The position numbers and the translations under genes are program-made. 64,000 bases of DNA from an uncultured Microbacteriaceae bacterium (GTDB lineage: Bacteria; Actinomycetota; Actinomycetes; Actinomycetales; Microbacteriaceae), in assembly GCA_937872445.1 (NCBI GenBank), contig CALMSL010000101.1, positions 1 to 64,000 of the forward strand, given 5' to 3'. The notes beneath the pieces were generated by a model. It saw nothing but the letters and a program-made list of their open reading frames with translations. It had not been told where the DNA came from and did not search any database. Shown here piece after piece: positions 39,364-48,777 of the stretch (its first letter is position 1; each line of letters opens with the position of its first letter).

Positions 39364-40587
39364 ATGCCGTCCACCCTCCCGCTCGCCGATCCGGCGCCCG
39401 CCGACGGGCTGCTGCCGGCTTCCGCGGCCGCCGGGGCGCGCGAGCGCAACTTCGGCGTCTACGTGCACGTGCCGTTCTGCCGCGTACGCTGCGGATACTG
39501 CGACTTCAACACGTACACCTCGGATGAGCTGCGCGGCGCGAAGCGATCCGACTATGCCTCCCAGGCGATCGCCGAAGTCGCGTTCGCGCGGTCGGTGCTG
39601 GCAGGCTCCGGCGTGCCCGAGCGCGCGGCGACAACCGTGTTCTTCGGCGGCGGAACGCCGACGCTCTTGCCGGCCAGCGACCTCGCGGCCATGCTCGACG
39701 CGGTCCGATCAATGTGGGGGCTCGCCCCGGATGCCGAGATCACGACGGAGTCGAACCCCGACTCGGTGGATGCCGATTATCTGGTCGCGCTGAAGGCGGC
39801 GGGTTTCACCCGGGTGTCCTTCGGCATGCAATCCGCGGTGCCGCGCGTGCTCGCCACGCTCGAGCGCACCCACGACCCGCAGCGCGTTCCCCGCGTCGTC
39901 CACTGGGCGAGGGATGCCGGGCTCGACGTGAGCCTCGATCTCATCTACAACACCCCAGGCGAGAGCATCGGCGACTGGCGCACCTCGCTCGAGTCGGCGC
40001 TGGCCATGGAGCCCGACCACCTGAGCGCGTACTCGCTCATCGTCGAGGACGGGACCAAACTCGCCCGCCAGATCCGGCGCGGGGAAGTCCCGGCACCGGA
40101 TGACGATCTCGCAGCGGAACAGTACGAGCTCGCCGACCGGCTGCTCGCCGACGCCGGATACCGGTGGTACGAAGTGAGCAACTGGGCCAAAGGCGACGGG
40201 CACCGTTCCCGCCACAATCTTGCCTACTGGCAGGGCCACGACTGGTGGGGGGTGGGGCCCGGCGCGCACAGCCACGTGGGCGGTGTGCGCTGGTGGAACG
40301 TCAAGCACCCCGCGGCGTATGCCGACCGGATCCGCGCCGGCAGGTCGCCGGCCGCCGGCCGGGAAACCCTCGACGACGAGACCCGGCGGGTGGAGCGGGT
40401 CATGCTCGCCACGCGCATCAGCGACGGCCTGCCGACGAGCGAACTCACCCCCGAGGGGCGAACTGCCGTGGCACCCCTCATCGCCGACGAGCTCGTCGAT
40501 GCGGCCGCAGCGCTTTCCGGGCGCGTGGTGCTCACCGCGCGCGGCAGGCTGCTCGCGGACGCGGTCGTGCGCGCGCTCCTGAGCTAA
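39364..40587 (+). CDS. hemW: Radical SAM heme chaperone HemW
   Basis: 407 residues. The radical SAM cluster motif is CRVRCGYC (CxxxCxxC) in YVHVPFCRVRCGYCDFNTYT, the HemW form, and FGGGTPTLLP and YSLIVEDGTKLARQI follow. HemW inserts haem into target proteins and was long misannotated as oxygen-independent coproporphyrinogen oxidase. The HNLAYWQGHDWWGVGPGAHS segment is typical. The gene lies between the lepA pair and two DUF4870 genes on the other strand, with stops directly abutting. Confidence 0.93.
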   Translation: MPSTLPLADPAPADGLLPASAAAGARERNFGVYVHVPFCRVRCGYCDFNTYTSDELRGAKRSDYASQAIAEVAFARSVLAGSGVPERAATTVFFGGGTPTLLPASDLAAMLDAVRSMWGLAPDAEITTESNPDSVDADYLVALKAAGFTRVSFGMQSAVPRVLATLERTHDPQRVPRVVHWARDAGLDVSLDLIYNTPGESIGDWRTSLESALAMEPDHLSAYSLIVEDGTKLARQIRRGEVPAPDDDLAAEQYELADRLLADAGYRWYEVSNWAKGDGHRSRHNLAYWQGHDWWGVGPGAHSHVGGVRWWNVKHPAAYADRIRAGRSPAAGRETLDDETRRVERVMLATRISDGLPTSELTPEGRTAVAPLIADELVDAAAALSGRVVLTARGRLLADAVVRALLS

Positions 40588-40962
40588 CTACTTGATGAAC
40601 TTGATCGCGAGCGGGTATTCGTACGCCTCGCCCTTGTTCGCGGCAACCGCGGCAAGAATGCTGAAGATGATGTTGAGCACGTAGGCGACCGCAATGATCA
40701 GGAAACCGATCAACAGGATCGCTGTGATTCCGCCGACGACATACGCGATCACGAGCGTGATCTGGAAGTTGAGCGCTGTTCCCGTGTGTTGACGCACGAA
40801 CGGTCCGCGGTCCTTCAGCACGAGGTAGCCGATCAGGGCGGGCAGGAAATTGAAGAAGATCCCCCCGAGGTGCACGAGAAGCGCCCACAGTTTTTCATCG
40901 GACGGGCTGAGCGGCTGAGACGCCTGGTAGGGGTTGACTGGTTTTGGCATGGGCTCTGTCAT
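40588..40962 (-). CDS. DUF4870 domain membrane protein
   Basis: 124 residues. Short Pro-rich N-terminus, then three to four hydrophobic segments around LWALLVHLGGIFFNFLPALIGYLVLKDRGPFVRQHTGTALNFQIT, the DUF4870 signature. It ends YPLAIKFIK. Function unknown; members are small inner-membrane proteins. ATG 40962 has GGGGA four bases upstream; ATG 40971 in frame has none. It is a paralogue of the next gene upstream on the same strand, with a terminator-like hairpin between them. Confidence 0.88.
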   Translation of the reverse strand: MTEPMPKPVNPYQASQPLSPSDEKLWALLVHLGGIFFNFLPALIGYLVLKDRGPFVRQHTGTALNFQITLVIAYVVGGITAILLIGFLIIAVAYVLNIIFSILAAVAANKGEAYEYPLAIKFIK

Positions 40963-40970
40963 GGTCCCCA

Positions 40971-41008
40971 TTAAAGCAGGAGAGCCGGACCCGTGGGCCC
41001 GACTCTCC
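40971..41008 (-). terminator. Hairpin between tandem DUF4870 genes
   Basis: Minus-strand stem GGAGAGTCGGGCC / GGGTCCGGCTCTCC (40979-41008) with a short loop is followed by TGCTTTAA. It probably ends or weakens transcription from the upstream paralogue. The T-run is short. Confidence 0.6.
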
Positions 41009-41024
41009 CGAAAAGCCGGTTGAA

Positions 41025-41435
41025 CTACTTGATGAAACGGAAGTTGACCGGGTAACGGTAGCTGCCGCCGCCGTTCACCTTCACGCCGCCCATCACGGAG
41101 AACAGGACGTTCGCGAGGTAGATCAGCCAGCCGACCAGGGTCGGAAGCCACAGGATGCCCCATGCGCCGCTGGCAATGAGAATAGCGGTCAGAATCGCAC
41201 CGATGATCGCCCACGCAATGTAGAAGATCAGGAACGTGATCTGCCAGTTCAGAGCCTCCTTGCTCTCCTGCTTGGTGAGCGTCCCGCGGTCCTTGAAGAC
41301 GAGGAAGATGATGAGCGAGGGGAGCAGCCAGAGGATGCCTCCGAAGTGTGCCCACATGGCCCACTGCTTGTCCTCGGCAGCGGTCAACGGAGCCGCCGGC
41401 TGCGGCGCTGCGGCCGGGGGTGTTTGATCAGTCAT
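41025..41435 (-). CDS. DUF4870 domain membrane protein (paralogue)
   Basis: 136 residues. An Ala/Pro-rich N-terminus of about 18 residues precedes the domain AMWAHFGGILWLLPSLIIFLVFKDRGTLTKQESKEALNWQIT, with three to four hydrophobic segments, and it ends YPVNFRFIK, nearly the same as its neighbour. The two genes are a tandem duplication with different N-termini. ATG 41435 has GAAAGG nine bases upstream. It is divergent from hrcA. Confidence 0.88.
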   Translation of the reverse strand: MTDQTPPAAAPQPAAPLTAAEDKQWAMWAHFGGILWLLPSLIIFLVFKDRGTLTKQESKEALNWQITFLIFYIAWAIIGAILTAILIASGAWGILWLPTLVGWLIYLANVLFSVMGGVKVNGGGSYRYPVNFRFIK

Positions 41436-41589
41436 TGCTCTTGCCTTTCAGATGGTCGAACGAAATCCCGCTTGGGTTCGGACTGGGCCAGCCCTGGCGT
41501 GCCCCTCTCGCGAAGGTAATGCTGGGGCTCACCCATAAGGTACTGCCCATACTGTCCGCATGCAACGCCTAACTCGTGGTATGTCGCGA

Positions 41590-41595
41590 TACAAT
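41590..41595 (+). promoter_or_regulatory. hrcA promoter -10 element
   Basis: TACAAT at 41590-41595 is a near-consensus -10 box; no convincing -35 is seen. The CIRCE operator begins at its last base. Confidence 0.5.
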
Positions 41596-41621
41596 TAGCA
41601 GTCCCGATAACAGAGTGCCAG
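41595..41621. promoter_or_regulatory. CIRCE operator (HrcA binding site)
   Basis: TTAGCAGTC-N9-GAGTGCCAG differs from the consensus TTAGCACTC-N9-GAGTGCTAA at three positions and keeps the exact nine-base spacer. It lies over the presumed transcription start of hrcA, so HrcA would repress its own operon and release it on heat or protein-folding stress. Confidence 0.8.
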
Positions 41622-41640
41622 TCGCGAAAGGGGTGTGCGC

Positions 41641-42663
41641 ATGGTTTCGGATCGCAGCCTCGACGTCCTGCGGGTCATCGTTCAGGATTACGTCGCCTCC
41701 CGCGAACCGGTCGGGTCGAAATCCATCGTCGAACGCCACGCGTTCGGGGTGTCCGCTGCGACAATTCGCCACGACATGGCCCTGCTCGAGGAAGAGGAAC
41801 TCATCGCAGCACCCCACACGTCATCGGGTCGAATCCCGACCGACAAGGGGTATCGGGTGTTCGTCAACCAGTTGGCAGACCTGCGCCCGCTCACCGCCGC
41901 CCAGCGCCAGGCAATCGAGACGTTCCTGGGGAATTCATCGGACCTCGATGAAGTTCTCATTCGAACCGTGCGGTTGCTCTCGCAACTCACCCACCAGGTG
42001 GCGCTCGTGCAGTACCCCACGCTCGGCCGCTCTCACGTGCGGCACATCGAGCTGGTGCCGCTGAGCGCAACCCGGCTTCTCATCGTCCTCATCACCGACA
42101 CGGGACGGGTGGAGCAGCGCCACATTGATGTGGGTGCCGACGTCGACGAAGTCTTCCTCGGCGAGGCACGCGCGAAACTGAACACGCGGCTTGCTGGTGT
42201 CAGCCTCGGCGATGCGGTGTCGGTGCTGGAGAAAATCTCGGACGATTTTCCGCGCGACCGCGGCGCCGTGATCTCGGATATCGTGACCAGCCTTCGCGAA
42301 CAGGTTGCGGCGAACCGCGCCGAGAAACTGATCATGGCGGGCGCCGCAAATCTCGCCATGACCGCAGAGGATTTCGGCGGCAGCATCGTCCCCGTCCTTG
42401 AGGCGATCGAGGAGCAGGTCACCTTGCTTCGGTTGTTCGCCGAAATGGAGCCGGACCACCACGGCCTGGCCACGAGCATCGGCAGCGAGAACGCCGCCTT
42501 CGGCCTCGGGGAGACTTCCGTCCTCGCGAGTGGCTATTCTTCTTCGGGCGGGGAATTCGCCCGAGTGGGGGTGCTGGGGCCCACCAGAATGGACTACCCG
42601 AACAACATGGCAGCGGTGCGCGCCGTCGCCCGCTACCTTTCGCGCCTTCTCGGCGAGGAATAA
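41641..42663 (+). CDS. hrcA: Heat-inducible transcription repressor HrcA
   Basis: 340 residues. The N-terminal winged helix reads [54 protein letters not shown], followed by [21 protein letters not shown], the family signature. HrcA binds CIRCE sites and is kept active by GroEL. ATG 41641 has AAAGGGG seven bases upstream; GTG 41635 in frame is too close to it. The gene leads an operon with dnaJ and six further genes and has a CIRCE site at its promoter. Confidence 0.96.
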   Translation: MVSDRSLDVLRVIVQDYVASREPVGSKSIVERHAFGVSAATIRHDMALLEEEELIAAPHTSSGRIPTDKGYRVFVNQLADLRPLTAAQRQAIETFLGNSSDLDEVLIRTVRLLSQLTHQVALVQYPTLGRSHVRHIELVPLSATRLLIVLITDTGRVEQRHIDVGADVDEVFLGEARAKLNTRLAGVSLGDAVSVLEKISDDFPRDRGAVISDIVTSLREQVAANRAEKLIMAGAANLAMTAEDFGGSIVPVLEAIEEQVTLLRLFAEMEPDHHGLATSIGSENAAFGLGETSVLASGYSSSGGEFARVGVLGPTRMDYPNNMAAVRAVARYLSRLLGEE

Positions 42664-42677
42664 TTCGAAGGAAATTT

Positions 42678-43769
42678 GTGGCAGACCACTATCAGATACT
42701 TGGCGTAGAGCGGACGGCAACGCCCGAGGAAATCAAGAAGGCGTATCGACGGCTTGCGCGGGAACTGCATCCGGACGTGAACCCCGGGCCGGATGCGAAC
42801 GAGCAGTTCAAACTCGTGACTCATGCCTACGATGTGCTGTCCGACCCGCAACAGCGCGAACAGTACGACCTTGGCGGCTCGGGAGGCACTGGGTTCGGAG
42901 GTTTCGGGGACATCTTCGAAACGTTCTTCGGCGCCGCGCAACGCTCCAGCGGCCCGCGGTCCCGCCGGGAACGCGGGCAGGATGCTCTCCTGCGCATTGA
43001 GGTGGAACTCGCCGACGTGGTGTTCGGCACCACGCGGGAACTGGAGGTCGACACGGCGGTCGTGTGCGAATCCTGCGAGGGGTCCTGCTGCGCGAAAGGC
43101 ACTTCACCGGTCACGTGCGACATTTGCCAGGGCAGCGGGCAGATTCAGCGTTCCGTGCGCAGCCTTCTGGGCAATGTCATGACGTCAAGCCCCTGCGGCA
43201 CATGCCGCGGGTACGGCACGATCATCGCCAACCCGTGCCCGAACTGCGGCGGCCAGGGCCGAGTCCGGGCCAGGCGAAAAGTTTCCGTGGACATCCCGGC
43301 CGGCGTCGAAACCGGGTTGCGCCTTCAGCTCGCAGGCCAGGGCGAGGTGGGTCCGGCGGGCGGCGCGAACGGCGACCTGTACCTCGAAGTGAAGGTTCGG
43401 CACCACGACATTTTCAGCCGAAGCGGCGACGACCTTCTGGCCACGCTGGAAGTCCAGATGACGGACGCGATTCTGGGTACCGCCACCGAGTTCGAGGGGC
43501 TCGACGGCCCTGTTTCGGTCGAGGTGAAGGCCGGCACGCAAAGCGCCGACATCATCACGGTCAAGGATCGCGGGGTGACGCACCTGCGGGGGTCAGGTCG
43601 TGGTGACCTGAGACTTGGCGTGCAGGTCGTGACGCCCACAAAGCTCGACTCCAGAGCGCAGGAGCTGATCAAGCAGTTTGCTTCCTCCCGAAAGAAGACC
43701 GAACCGACCCTCATGCAATTCCAGCAGGGGCTGTTCCAAAAACTGCGCGATCGCTTTCTGAACCTCTGA
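42678..43769 (+). CDS. dnaJ: Chaperone DnaJ (DnaJ2 type)
   Basis: 363 residues. J domain at residues 1-70 with HPD in ELHPDVNPG, a Gly/Phe-rich linker ([20 protein letters not shown]), four zinc-finger repeats between about 130 and 200, then the C-terminal substrate domains. The first repeat reads CESCEGSC rather than CxxCxGxG; the other three are regular ([24 protein letters not shown]). It delivers unfolded proteins to DnaK. GTG start with GAAGGAAA upstream, 14 bases after hrcA. This is the copy paired with hrcA rather than the one in the dnaK operon. Confidence 0.95.
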   Translation: MADHYQILGVERTATPEEIKKAYRRLARELHPDVNPGPDANEQFKLVTHAYDVLSDPQQREQYDLGGSGGTGFGGFGDIFETFFGAAQRSSGPRSRRERGQDALLRIEVELADVVFGTTRELEVDTAVVCESCEGSCCAKGTSPVTCDICQGSGQIQRSVRSLLGNVMTSSPCGTCRGYGTIIANPCPNCGGQGRVRARRKVSVDIPAGVETGLRLQLAGQGEVGPAGGANGDLYLEVKVRHHDIFSRSGDDLLATLEVQMTDAILGTATEFEGLDGPVSVEVKAGTQSADIITVKDRGVTHLRGSGRGDLRLGVQVVTPTKLDSRAQELIKQFASSRKKTEPTLMQFQQGLFQKLRDRFLNL

Positions 43770-43781
43770 TTGCCGGTCGAC

Positions 43782-44510
43782 GTGGCGCACTTCTATTTGA
43801 GCGACGACGCTTCCTCCGCCGTCAAGGGGAGCACGCTCGCGGTCACCGGTTCGGAGGCGCGCCACGCGATCACTGTCGGGAGGCTCGCTGCGGGGGAGCG
43901 AATGCGGGTGGGTGACGGAAGGGGGCTCATCGCTCACGGCGTGGTCTCCGCTGTCGGCGGTGATCGTTTTGAACTGCGGGTCGAGTCGACGCACTTCGAC
44001 GATGAACCGAGTCCGCAGTTGTGGCTCGCGCAGGCCCTGGCCAAGGGGGACAGGGATGAGCTTGCCATCCAGGCCGCGACCGAGCTCGGTATCGACGGCG
44101 TGATCCCGTGGGCCGCCTCCAGATCCATTGTGAGGTGGGAGCGGACGAAAGCGACCAAACATGAACAACGGTGGACGAGCATCCTTCGCGAGGCAAGCAA
44201 ACAGTGCGTTCGCTCGCGGATCCCTGCCCTGAAGCCGCTCGCTTCGACCGCACAGCTCGCTGCACTGGGCGACGAATACCAAATCCTCGTCCTCGAGCCG
44301 ACCGCGGCCGAACCGCTTCGGTCGTTCGCCGCAGATGGTCGGGACATCCTCCTTGTCGTCGGACCGGAGGGCGGCATTGCGCCCGCCGAGTTGGCTCGGC
44401 TTGCCGACGCCGGAGCAGTCGAGGTGAGCCTCGGTTCGACGATCCTACGCACGAGCACCGCGGGCCCGGCAGCAATCGCCGTGCTCAACTCTGTGCTCGG
44501 CCGGTGGTAG
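43782..44510 (+). CDS. rsmE: 16S rRNA (uracil-1498-N3)-methyltransferase
   Basis: 242 residues, SPOUT-class methyltransferase. The C-terminal knot is clear: LLVVGPEGGIAPAELARLADAGAVEVSLGSTILRTSTAGPAAIAVLNS. It methylates U1498 of 16S rRNA on the 30S subunit. GTG 43782 gives the usual AHFYL start; TTG 43770, right after the dnaJ stop, is an alternative if reinitiation is used. No clear ribosome site precedes either. Part of the hrcA-era cluster. Confidence 0.92.
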   Translation: MAHFYLSDDASSAVKGSTLAVTGSEARHAITVGRLAAGERMRVGDGRGLIAHGVVSAVGGDRFELRVESTHFDDEPSPQLWLAQALAKGDRDELAIQAATELGIDGVIPWAASRSIVRWERTKATKHEQRWTSILREASKQCVRSRIPALKPLASTAQLAALGDEYQILVLEPTAAEPLRSFAADGRDILLVVGPEGGIAPAELARLADAGAVEVSLGSTILRTSTAGPAAIAVLNSVLGRW

Positions 44511-44541
44511 GGCGCCGCCGCGCCGCACCGACCGTACCGGT

Positions 44542-44547
44542 TAAGAT
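44542..44547 (+). promoter_or_regulatory. Possible leaderless -10 element inside the cluster
   Basis: TAAGAT at 44542-44547 is seven bases before the HIT-family ATG 44555. It may give an internal promoter. Confidence 0.35.
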
Positions 44548-44554
44548 GGTCACC

Positions 44555-44923
44555 ATGACCGGTAGCGCAGAGCCGAGCCTCTTCACCCGCATCGTCGCGC
44601 GCGAAATTCCGGCCGACATCGTGTTCGAGAACGATGCCATCGTCGCCTTCAGAGACATCCATCCGCAAGCGCCGGTGCACCTGCTCGTCGTACCCAAGAC
44701 CCAGCAGTATCGCAGTGTTTCCGAGCTCGCAGCCGGCGACCCTGCGCTTCTTGCTGAGGTCATTGCCACCGCGAAGCAACTCGCCCTGGAGCATTGCGGC
44801 GGTGAGTTCCGGCTGGTTTTCAATGAGGGCGCGTCTGCCGGCCAGACGGTTTTCCACGTCCACGCGCACGTTCTTGGTGCCGAGCCGGGCGGCGAACTGC
44901 CGGAAGGATCCCTTGGCCAGTAG
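44555..44923 (+). CDS. HIT-family protein
   Basis: 122 residues. The histidine triad HVHAHVLG near residue 105 and IPADIVFENDAIVAFRDIHPQAPVHLLVVPK are typical of HINT-type purine phosphoramidases. The protein hydrolyses AMP-linked small molecules; the natural substrate is not known. ATG 44555 is chosen; ATG 44546 in frame would disrupt the -10-like TAAGAT. Its 3' end overlaps the phoH start by 11 bases. Confidence 0.92.
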   Translation: MTGSAEPSLFTRIVAREIPADIVFENDAIVAFRDIHPQAPVHLLVVPKTQQYRSVSELAAGDPALLAEVIATAKQLALEHCGGEFRLVFNEGASAGQTVFHVHAHVLGAEPGGELPEGSLGQ

Positions 44924-46034
44924 CGAAGACCCCAGCCTCGAAACCCAGAGTTCTGAGCGGGTCGCCCGCGAGCGGTTCGAGGTGGACGGCATCGCGATGG
45001 TTCGACTGCTCGGCCCGCAGGATCGGTTGCTGAAAACCGTGGAGAACCAGTTTCCCCTCGTCCGCGTTCTCGTGCGGGGCAACGAGGTGACGCTCGAAGG
45101 CAATCCTGAGCAGGTTGCCGCGGCGCGTCGCCTCGTGGATGAGCTCATCAGCATGGTGCGCAACGGGCAGGAGCTCGGATCGGCCGAGGTGGAGTCGTCC
45201 GCGCGGATGTTGAGGAATGACCCGGGAGCGAGTCCCGCCGAGGTGCTCAGCCAGGCGATCCTCACTTCGCGCGGTCGGAGCATTCGCCCGAAAACTCTGG
45301 GGCAGAAGGCCTACGTGGATGCCATCGACCAGAACACGATCGTGTTCGGAATCGGGCCGGCCGGCACAGGGAAAACCTACCTCGCCATGGCCAAGGCGGT
45401 GCAGGCGCTGCAGCGCAAGGAAGTCAATCGCATCATCCTGACGCGCCCAGCGGTCGAAGCGGGCGAGCGCCTCGGCTTCCTGCCCGGCACCCTCAACGAC
45501 AAGATCGACCCGTACCTCAGGCCGTTGTATGACGCACTCAACGAGATGATGGATCCGGATGTCGTCCCGAAACTGCTCGCGACGGGCACCGTCGAGGTCG
45601 CGCCGCTGGCCTACATGCGCGGACGCACCCTCAACGATTCCTTCATCATCCTCGATGAGGCACAGAACACGAGCCCGGAGCAGATGAAAATGTTCCTCAC
45701 CAGGCTCGGCTTCGGATCAAAGATTGTCGTCACCGGGGACGTGACCCAGATCGACCTCCCGGCCGGAGCGAGCGGGTTGCAGCTCGTGACCCGTGTGCTC
45801 GACGAGATTGACGACATCCACTTCGTGCGCCTCACGAGCGACGACGTCGTGCGCCACAGCCTCGTCGGGCGCATCGTCGACGCGTACACGAAATACGATG
45901 CCGAGCGGCAGGTGAAGCGATTCGAGCGCGATCATCCCGAGTCGCGGGATGGCGCGAATCGCGAGGAGCGCCGGGCGAACCTCAATCGAGGTCGGTATCC
46001 GGGCGACGGAAAACGGCGGGGTGGTCGATCATGA
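44913..46034 (+). CDS. phoH: PhoH-family ATPase
   Basis: 373 residues. An N-terminal KH-like domain ([19 protein letters not shown]) precedes the PhoH ATPase with Walker [13 protein letters not shown] near residue 152 and Walker [10 protein letters not shown] near 248. It is found next to ybeY in many bacteria and is thought to act with it in RNA metabolism. The start is TTG 44913, set by GGAAGGA at 44902-44908, inside the HIT-family gene. It overlaps ybeY as ATGA. Confidence 0.9.
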   Translation: MASSEDPSLETQSSERVARERFEVDGIAMVRLLGPQDRLLKTVENQFPLVRVLVRGNEVTLEGNPEQVAAARRLVDELISMVRNGQELGSAEVESSARMLRNDPGASPAEVLSQAILTSRGRSIRPKTLGQKAYVDAIDQNTIVFGIGPAGTGKTYLAMAKAVQALQRKEVNRIILTRPAVEAGERLGFLPGTLNDKIDPYLRPLYDALNEMMDPDVVPKLLATGTVEVAPLAYMRGRTLNDSFIILDEAQNTSPEQMKMFLTRLGFGSKIVVTGDVTQIDLPAGASGLQLVTRVLDEIDDIHFVRLTSDDVVRHSLVGRIVDAYTKYDAERQVKRFERDHPESRDGANREERRANLNRGRYPGDGKRRGGRS

Positions 46035-46501
46035 GCATCGAAGTGAACAACGAATCGTCGGTGGCCGTCGACGAGGTGGCGCTTCAGCGGCTCGCGATGT
46101 ATGCGCTGGACCAGCTCCACGTGCATCCGGATGCCGAACTGGGAATCGTCCTCGTCGATGAGGCGGCCATGGAACAACTGCACGTGCAGTGGATGGACGA
46201 ACCGGGCCCGACCGATGTGCTGAGTTTCCCGATGGACGAGCTTCGACCGGGAACGGACGAAGCAATGACACCGGCGGGGCTCCTTGGCGATATCGTGCTG
46301 TGCCCCCAGGTCGCGGCCGCGCAGGCGAGCGCGGCAGGGCACGGCCTGTCCGACGAACTGGTCCTCCTGACCTGCCACGGGCTGCTCCACCTTCTCGGAT
46401 TCGATCACGCGGAACCGCACGAAGAGAAGGAGATGTTCCGGATCCAGGGCGAGATTCTTGCCGGATTCTCTCAGGCCGAACGGAAACGACGAAAGAAATG
46501 A
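46031..46501 (+). CDS. ybeY: Endoribonuclease YbeY
   Basis: 156 residues. The zinc site [11 protein letters not shown] (H-x3-H-x5-H) near residue 120 and [10 protein letters not shown] identify YbeY, needed for 16S rRNA 3'-end maturation and ribosome quality control. The ATG overlaps the phoH stop and its own stop overlaps the next ATG, so translation is chained through phoH-ybeY-CNNM-era. Confidence 0.95.
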   Translation: MSIEVNNESSVAVDEVALQRLAMYALDQLHVHPDAELGIVLVDEAAMEQLHVQWMDEPGPTDVLSFPMDELRPGTDEAMTPAGLLGDIVLCPQVAAAQASAAGHGLSDELVLLTCHGLLHLLGFDHAEPHEEKEMFRIQGEILAGFSQAERKRRKK

Positions 46502-47793
46502 TTCCGGCCTTCGTGACCGTCGCCGTGCTGCTCGTCGCCCTCGGCGGGTGGCTCGCGGCGGCCGACGCGGCATTGGGCGTCCTGTCGCGCGCGGATCTTC
46601 ACGAGCTGGCGGCGACGTCACGGGCCACGAAGTCGCTGCAGGCGATTGCCGCGGATGTCGGTGCTCACCTGAACGCCGTGAACTTCATGCGGGTTGTGGC
46701 GGAGACGACCGCCGCCGTACTCGTGACGCTGGCATTCGCGTCCGTCTTTGCAGAATGGTGGTGGGCTCTCCTGCTGTCTGCGCTCATCATGACCATCGCA
46801 TCCTTCGTCCTCGTCAGCGCGAGTCCCCGCGCGGTCGGGCGGGTTTACGCCCGCCAGATCATCCGCTGGAGCGCGTGGCTCGTTCACACGTCGCGGGTCG
46901 TCCTCGGCCCCATCGCCGCGGCCCTCGTGGCGATCGGCAACCGGGTGACGCCCGGGCGCCCGCGAACCGTGTCCTTTTCCTCAGAGGAGCAGTTGCTGAG
47001 CATGGTGGATGAGGCCACGGAACTCGACGTGCTCGAGGAGGACGATCGGGAGCTCATCCACTCCATTTTCGAATTCAACGACACGGTGGTGCGCGAGGTC
47101 ATGATTCCGCGAACCGACATGGTGGCCATTGACAGCGATGCCGGGGTTGCGGAGGCGATGGAGCTGTTCCTGGGGAAAGGCGTATCGCGGATGCCGGTGA
47201 TCGGCGAGGATATTGACGAGGTTCTCGGCGTTCTCCTGCTCAGGGATGTCGCGCGCCTCGCCTTTGAACGGCCCCTCGACGTGGAGGGTACAACGGTGGC
47301 GGGACTTGCCCGCCCGGCGTTGTTTGTTCCCGAGTCGAAGAACGTCGACGAGCTGTTGAGGCAGATGCAGCGTGAATCGACCCACCTCGCGATGGTTGTG
47401 GACGAGTATGGCGGGATTGCGGGCCTTGTGAGCCTCGAAGACATCATCGAGGAGCTCGTCGGCGACATTTCCGATGAATACGACCGGGAGGTGGTTGTGG
47501 CGGCGGATCTCGGTGACGGGCGTTTCCGGGTCAGCGCCCGTTTGCCGGTCGATGAGCTTGGCGAACTGTTCGGTCTGGAACTCGACGATGACGACGTCGA
47601 CACGGTTGGCGGGCTGGTCACGAAAGCGCTGGGGCGCATCGCGACGACCGGCTCGGTTGCTCGGATTGCCGGGCTCGTGCTCACGGCGGAGCGCACGGAG
47701 GGCCGCGGGCGAAAGCTCAGGACGGTCATCGTGGAACGGGACCCGAACACCGAACTCGAGATGCCACCAGCGGGGGAGGAGGCCCCGGCATGA
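46498..47793 (+). CDS. CNNM/HlyC-CorC-type membrane protein with CBS domains
   Basis: 431 residues. An N-terminal DUF21/CNNM membrane domain with three to four helices (about 1-140), a CBS pair (about 200-320, with [35 protein letters not shown]) and a C-terminal CorC/HlyC domain (about 340-415). Proteins of this type are implicated in Mg2+/Co2+ export or sensing. ATG 46498 overlaps the ybeY stop. The open frame upstream belongs to ybeY read in another frame. Confidence 0.92.
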   Translation: MIPAFVTVAVLLVALGGWLAAADAALGVLSRADLHELAATSRATKSLQAIAADVGAHLNAVNFMRVVAETTAAVLVTLAFASVFAEWWWALLLSALIMTIASFVLVSASPRAVGRVYARQIIRWSAWLVHTSRVVLGPIAAALVAIGNRVTPGRPRTVSFSSEEQLLSMVDEATELDVLEEDDRELIHSIFEFNDTVVREVMIPRTDMVAIDSDAGVAEAMELFLGKGVSRMPVIGEDIDEVLGVLLLRDVARLAFERPLDVEGTTVAGLARPALFVPESKNVDELLRQMQRESTHLAMVVDEYGGIAGLVSLEDIIEELVGDISDEYDREVVVAADLGDGRFRVSARLPVDELGELFGLELDDDDVDTVGGLVTKALGRIATTGSVARIAGLVLTAERTEGRGRKLRTVIVERDPNTELEMPPAGEEAPA

Positions 47794-48683
47794 GCGACGC
47801 ATTCCGAGCGGGCTTTGCGACCTTCGTCGGTCGGCCGAACGTCGGCAAGTCGACACTCATGAACGCGCTCGTCGGTGAGAAGGTGGCCATCACGAGCAGC
47901 AAGCCGCAGACCACGCGGCGCGCGATCCGGGGGATCGTCCACCACGCGGACGGGCAGTTGATTCTTGTGGACACTCCCGGGATGCATCGACCGCGGACTC
48001 TGCTCGGCGAGCGCCTCAACGACGTCGTCCAATCGACGCTCGCGGACGTCGACGTCCTGTGCCTGTGCGTGCCCGCCAACGAGAAGCTGGGGCCGGGAGA
48101 CAGGTACATCAACGAGCAGCTCGACCAGTTTCCCAGGGCGAAGAAAGTGGCGATCGTCACGAAGGTCGACGTCGCCTCGAAGTCGGCGGTAGCCGAGCAG
48201 CTGCTCGCGGTGAGTGCGCTGCGCGAATGGGCGACGATCATCCCGGTGTCCGCTCTCACGGGCGTTCAGCTCGACATTCTCGCGCGCGAGCTCATTGCGC
48301 TGCTGCCCGAATCGGAGCCGCTGTACCCGCGGGAAACCATCACCGAGGAAGACACGGAGGCGCGAATCGCCGAACTCATCCGCGGGGCCGCACTCGAAGG
48401 CGTATCCGACGAATTGCCGCACTCGATCGCGGTCACGATCGACGATCTCGTGGAGCGCGACGACAAGGAATTGCTCGAGATTTACGCGAACCTGTGGGTG
48501 GAACGCGACAGCCAGAAGGGGATCATCATCGGCCACAAGGGCGGCAGACTCGCCGAGGTGGGTGCGAGGGCGAGGGCATCGATCGAGCCGCTGGTCGGCA
48601 AGCAGGTCTTCCTGTCGCTGCGCGTGAAGGTCGCCAAGGATTGGCAGCGTGACGCAAGGCAGCTTGGCCGGTTGGGTTTTTAG
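47790..48683 (+). CDS. era: GTPase Era
   Basis: 297 residues. G1 GRPNVGKSTLMN, G3 DTPGMH, G4 TKVD, then a KH domain with GIIIGHKGGRLAEVGARARASIE near residue 245. Era binds the 3' end of 16S rRNA and assists 30S maturation, matching the neighbouring ybeY. The ATG overlaps the CNNM stop as ATGA. Last gene of the cluster; no clear terminator follows. Confidence 0.97.
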   Translation: MSDAFRAGFATFVGRPNVGKSTLMNALVGEKVAITSSKPQTTRRAIRGIVHHADGQLILVDTPGMHRPRTLLGERLNDVVQSTLADVDVLCLCVPANEKLGPGDRYINEQLDQFPRAKKVAIVTKVDVASKSAVAEQLLAVSALREWATIIPVSALTGVQLDILARELIALLPESEPLYPRETITEEDTEARIAELIRGAALEGVSDELPHSIAVTIDDLVERDDKELLEIYANLWVERDSQKGIIIGHKGGRLAEVGARARASIEPLVGKQVFLSLRVKVAKDWQRDARQLGRLGF

Positions 48684-48777
48684 CGCGAGTTCCGGCCACG
48701 GCAGCGAATTCCGGACGCTCACATTGTCGGGTTTTGCCATACAATTCGCTCACAGCAAATGATGCGGGCGGAGCACC

